Shown: positions 7,964-15,994 of the stretch, in pieces | How the letters are laid out: every line of letters starts with the position of its first letter | Position numbering within the stretch: the stretch's first letter is position 1 | Assembly (NCBI RefSeq): GCF_947493125.1 | Contig: NZ_CANLQB010000005.1 | Span: forward strand, 186,001 to 250,000 | Direction: 5' to 3' | Origin: an uncultured Roseobacter sp. | Lineage (GTDB): Bacteria > Pseudomonadota > Alphaproteobacteria > Rhodobacterales > Rhodobacteraceae | DNA: 64,000 nucleotides | Translations under genes and position numbers: made by a program | Notes under the pieces: model-generated | Database searches by the model: none | Told to the model about the DNA's origin: nothing | What the model saw: only the letters and a program-made list of their open reading frames with translations

Positions 7964-8806
7964 TCAGACAACTTTCTGGGTGTCGACCGGGCGCAGCCAA
8001 TGCGGCCGCGTCGATGCCGGCGCGAAATAGAAACCCTGCAAACAGTCGACGCCGAGCTGGATGAGGGTTTCCGCATCTTCCTTGTTTTCGACGAACTCCG
8101 CGACCGTCAGCATGTCGAAATGCCGCGCAATCGAGACCAGCGCGGCGGTCAGCGCCTGATTGTCCGGGTCGGTGGCGATGCCCTGGATGAACTGCCCGTC
8201 GATCTTCAGAATGTCGAAGTAAAAGTCCTTGAAGTACCGCAGCGCCGTGTACCCGGCACCAAAATCGTCCATGGCAAAGCTGATCCCCTCGATCTGAAGC
8301 CGGTCCATGAAGTCCACGACCAGTTCCGGCACCAGCATGGCGGAGCTTTCGGTGATCTCCAGGATCAGCCGCTCCGCAATCAGCGGGTTGCGGGTGAGCC
8401 AGCGGTCCAGCGTCCGGTTCCATTGCCGGTAGCCGATAGAGCGCGCGGACATATTGATCGACAAGCGCAGGCTGGGGTTGTCGTTCAGGGCCCGCAACCC
8501 GAGGCCGAGCGCGAGCGTGTCAAGCTGCCGCCCCAACTCCGTATTCTCGATGGTGTCCATGAAGTCGATGGCGGGGATGACCCGACCCGTGGAATCGAGC
8601 ACGCGGATCAACCCTTCATAGAACGCCACCTTATCCGGCGCCCGGGCCTGCATGACCGGCTGAAAGGCCAGCAGCACCTGCTTGTGCTTGATCGCCTCTT
8701 CCACCATGCCGATGGTGTTCTTGTCACGCTGCGAGAGCGCGAATTGCAATGGATTCTCGGCGCCCGGAGGGATATCGGCCAATCGTCTCTTTCTCGTTCC
8801 GGACAT
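7964..8806 (-). CDS. EAL-domain cyclic-di-GMP phosphodiesterase
   Basis: 280 residues, a stand-alone EAL domain without GGDEF, receiver or membrane segments, so cytosolic. Hydrolyses cyclic di-GMP. The signature is YEGLIR (E-x-L-x-R kept although EAL itself is EGL); the other metal and catalytic positions are present: N in INMS, E in EITES, the pair in DDFGAGYT, K in ILKIDG, E in VAEFVE and Q in LQGFYF. Activity is therefore expected. I chose ATG 8806 because GTGAGG lies just upstream; a start ten codons earlier is possible. A one-mismatch CtrA box lies 82 bp upstream. Confidence 0.88.
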   Translation of the reverse strand: MSGTRKRRLADIPPGAENPLQFALSQRDKNTIGMVEEAIKHKQVLLAFQPVMQARAPDKVAFYEGLIRVLDSTGRVIPAIDFMDTIENTELGRQLDTLALGLGLRALNDNPSLRLSINMSARSIGYRQWNRTLDRWLTRNPLIAERLILEITESSAMLVPELVVDFMDRLQIEGISFAMDDFGAGYTALRYFKDFYFDILKIDGQFIQGIATDPDNQALTAALVSIARHFDMLTVAEFVENKEDAETLIQLGVDCLQGFYFAPASTRPHWLRPVDTQKVV

Positions 8807-8887
8807 GCAAACCTCACAGCGTTCTAACGGCGCCACCTTGTTGGCAAAAATGCTAAAATCGCGTAAATATTCTCATTTTGTTCTAAT

Positions 8888-8902
8888 TTACCTCATATTT
8901 AA
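8888..8902. promoter_or_regulatory. CtrA-like box, one mismatch
   Basis: TTAC-N7-TTAA, seven of eight conserved bases, in the AT-rich gap upstream of the EAL gene. One-mismatch matches are expected several times in 64 kb by chance; its position before a cyclic-di-GMP gene is what makes it notable. Confidence 0.3.
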
Positions 8903-9026
8903 CCCTTTGAAAAATATGGTAAACGAAAGAGAAACGTCAGCGGCCCTGTCTTGCATGCCTCAACGGTCGGAAGGGCCCGGATGCCAGGGTGCGGCATCAC
9001 TGGCTGACACGCGGGCGGATCAGACG

Positions 9027-9054
9027 TTGACTCTCCATTTCGGCACAGTATAAG
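9027..9054 (+). promoter_or_regulatory. rpsD promoter
   Basis: TTGACT at 9027-9032 and TATAAG at 9049-9054 with a 16-bp spacer, close to the sigma-70 consensus. Transcription would start near 9061, leaving a GC-rich leader of about 105 bases before rpsD. Confidence 0.65.
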
Positions 9055-9165
9055 CGCGGCTTCATTGGTGTTGGTGGCCCCCGCGAGGGGATGCCTGTCG
9101 GGTCGCAAGGCCAAAGGACAACGCCCTTCACGCCCGCAAAGGGCACATATCGAAGGAGATCAGCC

Positions 9166-9786
9166 GTGACCAAACGCACCGCTGCCAAATACAAGATCGA
9201 CCGCCGCATGGGCGAAAACATCTGGGGCCGTCCCAAATCCCCCGTCAACCGCCGTGAATACGGCCCCGGCCAGCACGGCCAGCGCCGCAAGGGCAAGCTG
9301 TCTGACTTCGGCATCCAACTGCGCGCCAAGCAGAAGCTCAAGGGCTACTACGGCGACCTGACCGAAAAGCAGTTCCGGCGCATCTATGCCGAAGCCGAGC
9401 GTGTGCGGGGCGACACCGGTGAAAACCTGATCGGCCTGCTGGAGCGCCGCCTCGACGCGGTCGTCTACCGCGCGAAATTCGTGCCGACCGTCTTTGCCGC
9501 CCGCCAGTTCGTGAACCACAAGCACGTGCGTGTGAATGGCAAGATCGTGAACATCCCCTCCTACCGTGTGAAAGAGGGTGACGTGATCGAGGTGCGCGAC
9601 CGCTCGAAACAGATGGCCGCGCTGCTGGAGGCAACACAGCTGCCCGAGCGCGACGTGCCGGACTACATCGAGGCGGACCATTCGAAGATGAGCGCGACCT
9701 TCGTGCGCACCCCCGCTCTGGGCGACGTGCCCTACCCGGTCATGATGGAGCCGAACCTCGTCGTGGAATTCTACGCGAAGAACTAA
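9166..9786 (+). CDS. rpsD: 30S ribosomal protein S4
   Basis: 206 residues, standard size. Primary 16S rRNA-binding protein of the small subunit, also a translational repressor in some bacteria. The N-terminal region [18 protein letters not shown] is the alphaproteobacterial form without the zinc cysteines, and the S4 RNA-binding fold appears in [15 protein letters not shown] and [14 protein letters not shown]. The start is GTG at 9166 with AAGGAGA upstream; the frame is open further upstream but family length and the ribosome site fix the start. Flanked by a strong promoter and a strong terminator, so transcribed alone. Confidence 0.97.
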   Translation: MTKRTAAKYKIDRRMGENIWGRPKSPVNRREYGPGQHGQRRKGKLSDFGIQLRAKQKLKGYYGDLTEKQFRRIYAEAERVRGDTGENLIGLLERRLDAVVYRAKFVPTVFAARQFVNHKHVRVNGKIVNIPSYRVKEGDVIEVRDRSKQMAALLEATQLPERDVPDYIEADHSKMSATFVRTPALGDVPYPVMMEPNLVVEFYAKN

Positions 9787-9812
9787 ACCTCTTCGCATCT
9801 GGACACAGTCAG

Positions 9813-9843
9813 AACCGCGCCGGTCTTCGGCGCGGTTTTTTTT
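9813..9843 (+). terminator. rpsD intrinsic terminator
   Basis: Perfect 10-bp stem (9813-9822 with 9828-9837), 5-base loop and a run of eight T. Directly after rpsD; may also serve the convergent methyltransferase gene. Confidence 0.9.
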
Positions 9844-9845
9844 GG

Positions 9846-10466
9846 TCAAATTGCGCGCGCGAGGATGCCGAAGCTGGTCCGGGAGGGTGGGCCGGACGGA
9901 AAGCGGTAGTGCGCCTGCACGTCAAACCCCGCATGCAGCAGTAGTTCCGAGATTTCGTCGGATCGGAAGGTGCGGTGCCGCCACTGCAGCCAGATGATCA
10001 CATTACACCAATGCGGTTTTGACACGACCAGAAACAGCCGCGCGTCTGGCCGCGCCAGCCGGCGCATCGCGGTCAGCGCGGACAGGGGATCATCGAAATG
10101 TTCGATCACATGCGCTGCGAGCAGAACATCGAAAGGTCCCAGCGCCGCCGTCTCGAGCGGGCTGTCGTGCACTTCGGCGACCACCTCGCGGCGCAGCAGG
10201 GCGGCGCGGGCGACGGCCAACATGGCCGGGGACGGATCCAAAAGCGCCATCCGCCCCGGCGCCCCGTGGGTTGCCGCCCAGGCCTCTGCCATGGCACCGG
10301 TGCCCGCGCCGATATCGACGACATCGAGGCCTGCGCTTGCGCCCAGACGGTGGGTATCCAGAAAGCCGAGATATCCATCGAAGTAACCCAGGGCCCGCAT
10401 CTTGTCGGACCATTTCGGGGCAGCTGCGGTATAGCGATCCGCCAGATCCGAAGCGTACTGTGTCAT
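9846..10466 (-). CDS. Class I SAM-dependent methyltransferase
   Basis: About 206 residues. The SAM-binding loop VVDIGAGTGAMAE, the acidic LLDPSPAML and AAHVIEHFDDP are the three classic motifs of the Methyltransf_11/UbiE-like group. The substrate cannot be told from sequence. The start is uncertain: ATG 10466 (MTQYASD) is preferred, a GTG at 10493 is in frame, and neither has a good ribosome binding site. Convergent with rpsD. Confidence 0.75.
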   Translation of the reverse strand: MTQYASDLADRYTAAAPKWSDKMRALGYFDGYLGFLDTHRLGASAGLDVVDIGAGTGAMAEAWAATHGAPGRMALLDPSPAMLAVARAALLRREVVAEVHDSPLETAALGPFDVLLAAHVIEHFDDPLSALTAMRRLARPDARLFLVVSKPHWCNVIIWLQWRHRTFRSDEISELLLHAGFDVQAHYRFPSGPPSRTSFGILARAI

Positions 10467-10649
10467 AGCCGTAGATTGACATGGCACCCCCACCCCGACA
10501 AGTCCGCGCCTGCCGGAGAGGAGACGGTGCGGTTTCGGAGTGACGCGGCGTCGGAAACAGTTTGTTCAGCGGAAATCCGCTTGACCAGGCAACCCGCGCC
10601 AGATAGCTCCGAGTGAAGAAAAATAAGTTAAAATTGTTCGGAGAGAGTA

Positions 10650-11378
10650 ATGAGTATTTGGACTGTGGCCGGCGCAGCCGCGCTGACGCTGGCCTGCACC
10701 TTCGGTGCAAGCGCAACAACCATCAAAGTCTCGACATTCGACGCCGGGAGCTACAACAGCAGCTTCGGCGGGCCCAATGCCACGGGCGAAGACTTTGAGA
10801 CCCTTGGCGCCAACATGGGTGAGGGCGAAGTGGGCGCGTCGCTCGGCACCGCCGTCGGTACGTTCGAATCCCTCGGCGGAACGGGTACGGGCGGCTCGGT
10901 GATCGGCACCGGGACCGAACTGGCGCTGCGCGACGGCAAGCTCTTCGGTCGCCAGAACACGGTGCCGCAAGGCGGGTCCTGGTTCCTGGACAGCAACGAC
11001 ACCTGGGGCATGAAATGGGACGTCGAGACCGGCGGTCTGTTCAACAAGCTCACATTCGTCGTCAATGACGGCAGCGATGTGGGTGCGTTCCTGCGCATCA
11101 TCGCAGGCGGCGAGACCAAAGAGCTGCGCACCGGTGGCAAGCTGCCCAACGGCAACGCCCGTCTGGTGCAGATCAAGTTCGGTGAACACATCGACTCCGC
11201 CGAGATCATCCTGGGCAACTTCTTCACCTCGGGTGGCGATCGCTACAAGCTGAACGATGGTTTCTCCATCGACGGCATCGAAGTCTCTGCCGTTCCGCTG
11301 CCCGCGTCCGTGCTGCTGCTGGGTGCCGCCATGGGTGGGCTCGGCTGGGCCGGCCGCCGCAAAGCGCGCAAAGCCTGA
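10650..11378 (+). CDS. Exported protein with VPLPA-CTERM sorting signal
   Basis: 242 residues. N-terminal signal peptide (MSIWTVAGAAALTLACTFGA, cleavage near ASA-TT). The C-terminal tail is AVPLPASVLLLGAAMGGLGW followed by the basic cluster RRKARKA: a VPLPA motif, a single membrane helix and a positive end, the tripartite sorting signal processed by the exosortase-like enzyme of Rhodobacterales. The body is Gly/Thr/Asn-rich and probably beta-structured. GGAGAG precedes the ATG. No exosortase or polysaccharide genes are nearby, so this is a dispersed substrate, likely a surface or biofilm protein. Confidence 0.82.
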   Translation: MSIWTVAGAAALTLACTFGASATTIKVSTFDAGSYNSSFGGPNATGEDFETLGANMGEGEVGASLGTAVGTFESLGGTGTGGSVIGTGTELALRDGKLFGRQNTVPQGGSWFLDSNDTWGMKWDVETGGLFNKLTFVVNDGSDVGAFLRIIAGGETKELRTGGKLPNGNARLVQIKFGEHIDSAEIILGNFFTSGGDRYKLNDGFSIDGIEVSAVPLPASVLLLGAAMGGLGWAGRRKARKA

Positions 11379-11400
11379 TCGACACAGGCGACCTCGTGGA

Positions 11401-11426
11401 AGGGCTCGGGTGACCGGGCCCTTTTT
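11401..11426 (+). terminator. Intrinsic terminator after VPLPA protein
   Basis: 9-bp stem (11401-11409 with 11414-11422, one G-U pair), 4-base loop and five T. Directly downstream of the sorting-signal protein. Confidence 0.8.
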
Positions 11427-11533
11427 CGTTGCGAGCGTGTCAGAATCTCTGTGGATCGCCCCGGCGGCGGCGCGTTTGGTGGTGGCACAGCCCGCGGCAC
11501 CTCGCTAATGTCCGCCGGACAGGAGACGACCCG

Positions 11534-12619
11534 ATGACCACAGCCATGCGCGCCCAGCCCGGTATCATGGATATCGCCCTCTATCAGGGCGGTGCCTCTC
11601 AGATCGAAGGGCAGACCGATCCGCTCAAGCTGAGCTCCAACGAGAACCCCCTCGGCGCAAGCCCCGAGGTGACCGTGGCGGTGACCGAGGCCGCACGGAC
11701 GCTCCACCGCTATCCGACAACCGATCACGTGCGCCTGCGGACCGCCATTGCGGAGGTGCATGGGCTTGAACCGGACCGGATCATCTGCGGTGTGGGGTCC
11801 GACGAAGTGCTGACGCTGCTCGCCATGGCCTTTGCCGGCCCGGGCGACGAGGTGCTCTACACCGAGCACGGGTTCGGGCTCTACCGGATCTTTGCGCTCT
11901 CTGCGGGGGCAACGCCGGTGGTGGCCCCCGAGCGCGACCGCCGCATCGACGTTGACCGGCTTCTCGACCATGTCACCCCCGCCACGCGGCTGATCTATAT
12001 CGCCAACCCGGCCAACCCGACGGGCACGGCGCTCGATATGGCCGAGTTGACCCGGCTGGCCGATGCGCTGCCCGAACAATGCCTGCTGGTGCTTGATGGC
12101 GCCTATGCGGAGTTCTACGCGGGCTACGACGGTGGCGCGGCACTGGTCACCGCGCGTGAGAACGTGGTCATGACCCGCACCTTCTCCAAGCTCTACGGGC
12201 TCGGTGGGCTGCGCGTCGGCTGGGGCTATGCGAGCCAGCATGTCGTCGACGTGCTCAACCGCATCCGCGGGCCGTTCAACCTCTCTGCCGTCGCGCTGGC
12301 GGGGGCCGAGGCGGCGATGCGCGACCGCGGCTTCGTGGAAACCTGCCTGCGCGAGAACTCCGAACAGCGCGCGCGGCTGACCGGTGGGCTGCGCCAGCTC
12401 GGCATCGCCTGCGACGAGAGCCAGGCCAACTTCGTGCTCGCGCGCTTCGCCGACGAGGCCGAAGCGCGCGCCGCCGACGCCCACCTGAAGTCCGCCGGGA
12501 TCCTCGTGCGGCTGGTCAAGGGCTACGGCTTCCCCGAAGCGCTGCGCATCACCGTCGGGCAAAGCGACGACGTCACCCGTGTGCTCGATGCGCTCGCCAG
12601 CTTTCGACAGCCGACATGA
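11534..12619 (+). CDS. hisC: Histidinol-phosphate / aromatic aminotransferase
   Basis: 361 residues, PLP-dependent fold type I. Transaminates imidazole-acetol phosphate in histidine synthesis; many such enzymes also act on phenylpyruvate or arogenate precursors. Motifs: SSNENPLG near the N-terminus, the YIANPANPTGT and LDGAYAEF cofactor contacts, and the Schiff-base lysine in TRTFSKLYGLGGLRVGW. The next gene is a prephenate-type dehydrogenase overlapping by 4 bp, which suggests a role in tyrosine/phenylalanine synthesis in this operon. AGGAGA upstream supports the start at 11534. Confidence 0.92.
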   Translation: MTTAMRAQPGIMDIALYQGGASQIEGQTDPLKLSSNENPLGASPEVTVAVTEAARTLHRYPTTDHVRLRTAIAEVHGLEPDRIICGVGSDEVLTLLAMAFAGPGDEVLYTEHGFGLYRIFALSAGATPVVAPERDRRIDVDRLLDHVTPATRLIYIANPANPTGTALDMAELTRLADALPEQCLLVLDGAYAEFYAGYDGGAALVTARENVVMTRTFSKLYGLGGLRVGWGYASQHVVDVLNRIRGPFNLSAVALAGAEAAMRDRGFVETCLRENSEQRARLTGGLRQLGIACDESQANFVLARFADEAEARAADAHLKSAGILVRLVKGYGFPEALRITVGQSDDVTRVLDALASFRQPT

Positions 12620-13536
12620 GCGTGATCTACGACCGCGTGGCGCTGATCGGGCTGGGGCTGATCGCCTCCTCGATGTTCTGGGCGATGAAACGCGGCGGGC
12701 TTGCCGGCGAGGTCACCGGATATGCCCGCTCCGAGGCGACGCGCGCCACCGCGCGGCGCATCGGCCTCTGTGACCGCGTCTGCGAGAGCGCGGCGGAGGC
12801 GGTGGAGGGCGCCGACCTGGTCGTGCTTGCGGTCCCCGTGGGCGTGATGGGGGCGGTCGCGGCCGACATCGCCGCCGCGCTCAAACCCGGCGCGACGGTC
12901 ACCGACGTGGGCTCCGTCAAGCGCGATGTGATCAAAAGTGTAGGCCCGCATCTGCCGCCGGAGGTCCACTTTGTCCCCGGTCACCCGCTCGCGGGCACGG
13001 AACACTCCGGGCCTGAATCCGGTTTTGCGGAACTCTTCGACAACCGATGGTGCCTGCTGGTGCCGCCTCCGGGTTCCGACCCGGTGGCCATTGCCCGGCT
13101 GAAGGCGCTCTGGGAGGGTCTGGGCAGCAATGTGGAGGAGATGGATCCGGATCACCACGATCTGGTGCTCGCGGTCACCAGCCACGCGCCGCATCTCATC
13201 GCCTACACCATGGTGGGCGTGGCTGATGATCTGCGCCGGGTCACGGATACGGAAGTCATCAAATACTCCGCTGCGGGCTTTCGGGATTTCACCCGCATCG
13301 CGGCCAGCGATCCCACCATGTGGCGCGATGTCTTCCTCACTAACCGGGACGCAACTCTGGAAATCCTGGGCCGGTTCACCGAAGAGCTCTTTGCGCTGCA
13401 GCGGGCCATTCGCACCGGCGACGGCGCGCACCTGCACGAGTATTTTACCCGCACCCGCGCGATCCGCCGCGGCATCATCGAAGCGGGGCAGGATACCGAC
13501 GCGCCGGACTTCGGCCGCGGGCAAAAATCGTCGTGA
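12616..13536 (+). CDS. tyrC: Prephenate/arogenate (cyclohexadienyl) dehydrogenase
   Basis: 306 residues. NAD(P)-dependent oxidative decarboxylation of prephenate or arogenate in tyrosine synthesis. The Rossmann loop is VALIGLGLIASS; later VGSVKRDV, GHPLAGTEHSG and DHHDLVLAVTSHAPH carry the catalytic His positions typical of TyrA/TyrC without chorismate mutase or ACT domains. ATGA overlap with hisC upstream and TGATG overlap with the extensin-like gene downstream make a compact operon. Substrate preference cannot be read from sequence. Confidence 0.92.
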   Translation: MSVIYDRVALIGLGLIASSMFWAMKRGGLAGEVTGYARSEATRATARRIGLCDRVCESAAEAVEGADLVVLAVPVGVMGAVAADIAAALKPGATVTDVGSVKRDVIKSVGPHLPPEVHFVPGHPLAGTEHSGPESGFAELFDNRWCLLVPPPGSDPVAIARLKALWEGLGSNVEEMDPDHHDLVLAVTSHAPHLIAYTMVGVADDLRRVTDTEVIKYSAAGFRDFTRIAASDPTMWRDVFLTNRDATLEILGRFTEELFALQRAIRTGDGAHLHEYFTRTRAIRRGIIEAGQDTDAPDFGRGQKSS

Positions 13537-14324
13537 TGCGCTGGGTCCTGCTCGTCCTGCTGTTGGCAGGATCAGCCTCGGCCACAGTCGTCGAACGCTC
13601 CAAACGCCCCGTCGACCGCCCCGAGCGGGCCGCACCCGCGCCCGTGCTGCAAGGCTCCGGGGCCATCTCGACCGGCGCGGCGCGGGCAGAGGCCCGTGCG
13701 CCAAGCCTGCAAAGCCTCGGGCCTGCAGTCTCCTTGCGGCCCAAGATGCGCACGCGGGCTCTCCGCCGCGCGATCCGCCGCCACCAAAAGCTGCGCGCGG
13801 AAGGGGCGATCTGCGGCGATCCCGCGATCCAGGGTCAGGTGGTGGGCCGGATGCCGGGGCGTATTCCGGGATGTGGCGTGGCGGAGGCCGTGCGGGTGCG
13901 CGCGGTTTCCGACATCGCGCTCAGCCAGCAGGCGGTGATGGACTGCGGCACCGCCCGCGCGCTCAAGACCTGGGTGGATCGCTCGGTGAAACCGGCCCTG
14001 CGCGACATCGGTGGCGGTGTCCAGAGCCTGAAAGTGGCCGCGCATTACGTCTGCCGCACCCGCAACCACAAGAAAGGCGCGCGCATCTCCGAGCATGGCA
14101 AGGGGCGCGCCATCGACATCTCCGGCTTCCGCCTGCGTGACGGCTCCACCATCACTGTGCTGACGGGGTGGACGGCCCGTGGGACGGCCCAGGCGCTGCG
14201 CCGGATGCACCGCGACGCCTGTGGGCCGTTCGGCACGGTCCTGGGCCCGGATGCCGACAGCTTTCACCGCGATCACTTCCACTTCGACACCGCGCGCTAT
14301 CGCAGCGGCACCTACTGCCGCTAA
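13536..14324 (+). CDS. Extensin-like C-terminal domain protein, exported
   Basis: 262 residues. Signal peptide MRWVLLVLLLAGSASATV, a linker, then the extensin-like C-terminal domain (from about residue 85) with conserved cysteines and the patterns CGTARAL, SEHGKGRAIDISGF and DSFHRDHFHFDTA. The His/Asp pattern in these segments resembles D-Ala-D-Ala metallopeptidase-like folds, so a periplasmic role on peptidoglycan is plausible but unproven. Start chosen at ATG 13536, overlapping the tyrC stop; a GTG one codon earlier is possible. Third gene of the hisC operon. Confidence 0.85.
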   Translation: MRWVLLVLLLAGSASATVVERSKRPVDRPERAAPAPVLQGSGAISTGAARAEARAPSLQSLGPAVSLRPKMRTRALRRAIRRHQKLRAEGAICGDPAIQGQVVGRMPGRIPGCGVAEAVRVRAVSDIALSQQAVMDCGTARALKTWVDRSVKPALRDIGGGVQSLKVAAHYVCRTRNHKKGARISEHGKGRAIDISGFRLRDGSTITVLTGWTARGTAQALRRMHRDACGPFGTVLGPDADSFHRDHFHFDTARYRSGTYCR

Positions 14325-15325
14325 CGCAGCACCAGACGCGGGGCCGGCCCCAGCGGCACGAACCCCAGAAGCACCAGCCCGTCGCGCAAGGTCAGTGTCA
14401 CGTCGATGGCGCGCGGATCGCCCGACGCGGCGGCAAGCGCCTGCAACACGCTGCGCGCCTGCGGAACCAGCGCCGCGGGCAAGGCACCCGACCGCTCCGC
14501 CAGCCCGAGGATCTCCTGCCAGTTCCGCGCCTGCAGCGACAGCGGCCCCTCCGGTACACCCTGCGCATCCAACGTGAGCTCTGCCGCCGCGCGCAGCTCC
14601 AGCGTGCCCCAGACCGCCTCGGCCAGATCAATCTCGATCCGCTGTGGCTGCGGGCGCGCCACCTCCACGGCCCGGCGGTCCCAGACCCGGTCAAAGACCA
14701 CCTCCATCTCGAGCGCAAAGCTGTCGAAGCTCACCGGCCAGCTCTCCGGCACCCGCAGCGCCGCCCGCGGGACCGAACCGGGCTGCAACGCCGCGGCCCC
14801 GACGCTCAGGGCATAGCGTTGCGGGGTGCTCTCATCCTGAACCATCGCCAGACGCAGATCGTCGGCCAGGACCACCTGACCCTGCGGCCCGCCGAGCGAC
14901 CAGGGCCCCGCGCCGAACTGCAGCCGCTCCAGCTCCAGCGCATTGCCGGGCGTCAGCTCCATGTCTGCCGTTGCCGCCTGCATCAGCAGCGTCGCCCGAC
15001 CTTCGGGGCTGGCCAGCGTGATCGCATCCGCAGGCAGCCTGACGGTCAGATCTCCCGGCCACCACGCAGGTGCCGAGACACCCACATGGCTCGCCGTGAG
15101 CGCCACACCGGTCCCCGGATCCGCCAGAGCGGGCAGCAGCACCTCTGCGTCGAAACGCAGCGGATATCCCGCCAGATCAAGGCGCGCATACTCCGCCTGC
15201 CAGCCCTCGGCGCGGCGCTCCGCAAACCAGCGCTCCACCGCCCTTTCTGCCGCCGCCGTGGCCCAGAGCCACCAGCCGCTCCATGCCAGTGCCAGCACCA
15301 GCCCTGCCCATATGATCCGAGGCAT
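14321..15325 (-). CDS. DUF2125 membrane-anchored protein
   Basis: 334 residues. An N-terminal membrane anchor (IIWAGLVLALAWSGWWLWAT) is followed by a long beta-rich periplasmic region with ERWFAERRAEGW, LAGYPLRFDA and paired W/P motifs. This is DUF2125, an alphaproteobacterial family of unknown function that looks related to AsmA-like envelope proteins. GAGGTGGG before ATG 15325 fixes the start, although the frame stays open upstream. Overlaps the convergent extensin-like gene by 4 bp; divergent from the ChaC-like gene. Confidence 0.8.
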   Translation of the reverse strand: MPRIIWAGLVLALAWSGWWLWATAAAERAVERWFAERRAEGWQAEYARLDLAGYPLRFDAEVLLPALADPGTGVALTASHVGVSAPAWWPGDLTVRLPADAITLASPEGRATLLMQAATADMELTPGNALELERLQFGAGPWSLGGPQGQVVLADDLRLAMVQDESTPQRYALSVGAAALQPGSVPRAALRVPESWPVSFDSFALEMEVVFDRVWDRRAVEVARPQPQRIEIDLAEAVWGTLELRAAAELTLDAQGVPEGPLSLQARNWQEILGLAERSGALPAALVPQARSVLQALAAASGDPRAIDVTLTLRDGLVLLGFVPLGPAPRLVLR

Positions 15326-15390
15326 CACCCACCTCTTTGCTTTTGCTCTGATTTGAGGTTTACGCAATGCAAGCAAGGAGAACCAGTCAT

Positions 15391-15921
15391 ATGACCATGT
15401 GGGTGTTCGGCTACGGCAGCCTTCTGTGGAAACCGGGGTTCGAGGTCTCCGAACAGGTGATCGCAACCCTGCCGGGTTACGCGCGGTCGTTCTGCATGTG
15501 GTCGATCCACCACCGCGGCACGGAAGCCGACCCCGGCCTGGTGCTGGCCCTCGATGAAGACCCGGGCCACGCCTGCGAAGGGGTCGCGCTGGCCGTCAAG
15601 CCGGGCACCGAAGAGGCCACGCTGACCTATCTGCGCGACCGCGAGTTGATCTCCTCCGCCTATCTCGAACGCACGCTGGATGTGGACCTGGTCGATGGGC
15701 GTCGGGTGCAGGCGCTGGCCTATGTGATCAACCGCGCCAACCGGCAGTACTGCGGCGGTCTCCCGCTGGAACAGCAGGCCCAGATCATCGCCAAGGCCAC
15801 CGGCGGCATGGGGCCGAACACCGAATATCTCTACAACACCACGCGGCATCTTGCCGAGATCGGCCTGCATGATCCCGATCTGGAGTGGCTGAGCCAGCGG
15901 GTGCGGCACCTGACCTCATAA
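15391..15921 (+). CDS. chaC: ChaC-like gamma-glutamylcyclotransferase
   Basis: 176 residues. Family members cleave glutathione to 5-oxoproline and Cys-Gly in the cytosol. The substrate loop VFGYGSLLWKPGF is at the N-terminus, and the catalytic glutamate region is SAYLERTLDVDL. CMWSIHHRGT also matches the family. AAGGAG upstream of ATG 15391 fixes the start. Alone on its strand, followed after 73 bp by the MotA-like gene, possibly co-transcribed. Confidence 0.88.
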   Translation: MTMWVFGYGSLLWKPGFEVSEQVIATLPGYARSFCMWSIHHRGTEADPGLVLALDEDPGHACEGVALAVKPGTEEATLTYLRDRELISSAYLERTLDVDLVDGRRVQALAYVINRANRQYCGGLPLEQQAQIIAKATGGMGPNTEYLYNTTRHLAEIGLHDPDLEWLSQRVRHLTS

Positions 15922-15994
15922 ATCCTTGGCGCAAGGGGCAGTTTTCAGGTTAAACTGCGCCCGGGGCAGAACAATAACGCGCGGGGAGCAGCGC

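Larger units (their letters stand above)
8807..9165. other. 359-bp intergenic region with AT-rich island
   Basis: Gap between the EAL gene (leftward) and rpsD (rightward). About 8845-8935 is strikingly AT-rich for this genome and probably holds the EAL promoter. The right part holds a clear rpsD promoter and a leader of roughly 105 bases. I see no convincing reading frame or RNA gene in it. Confidence 0.6.
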
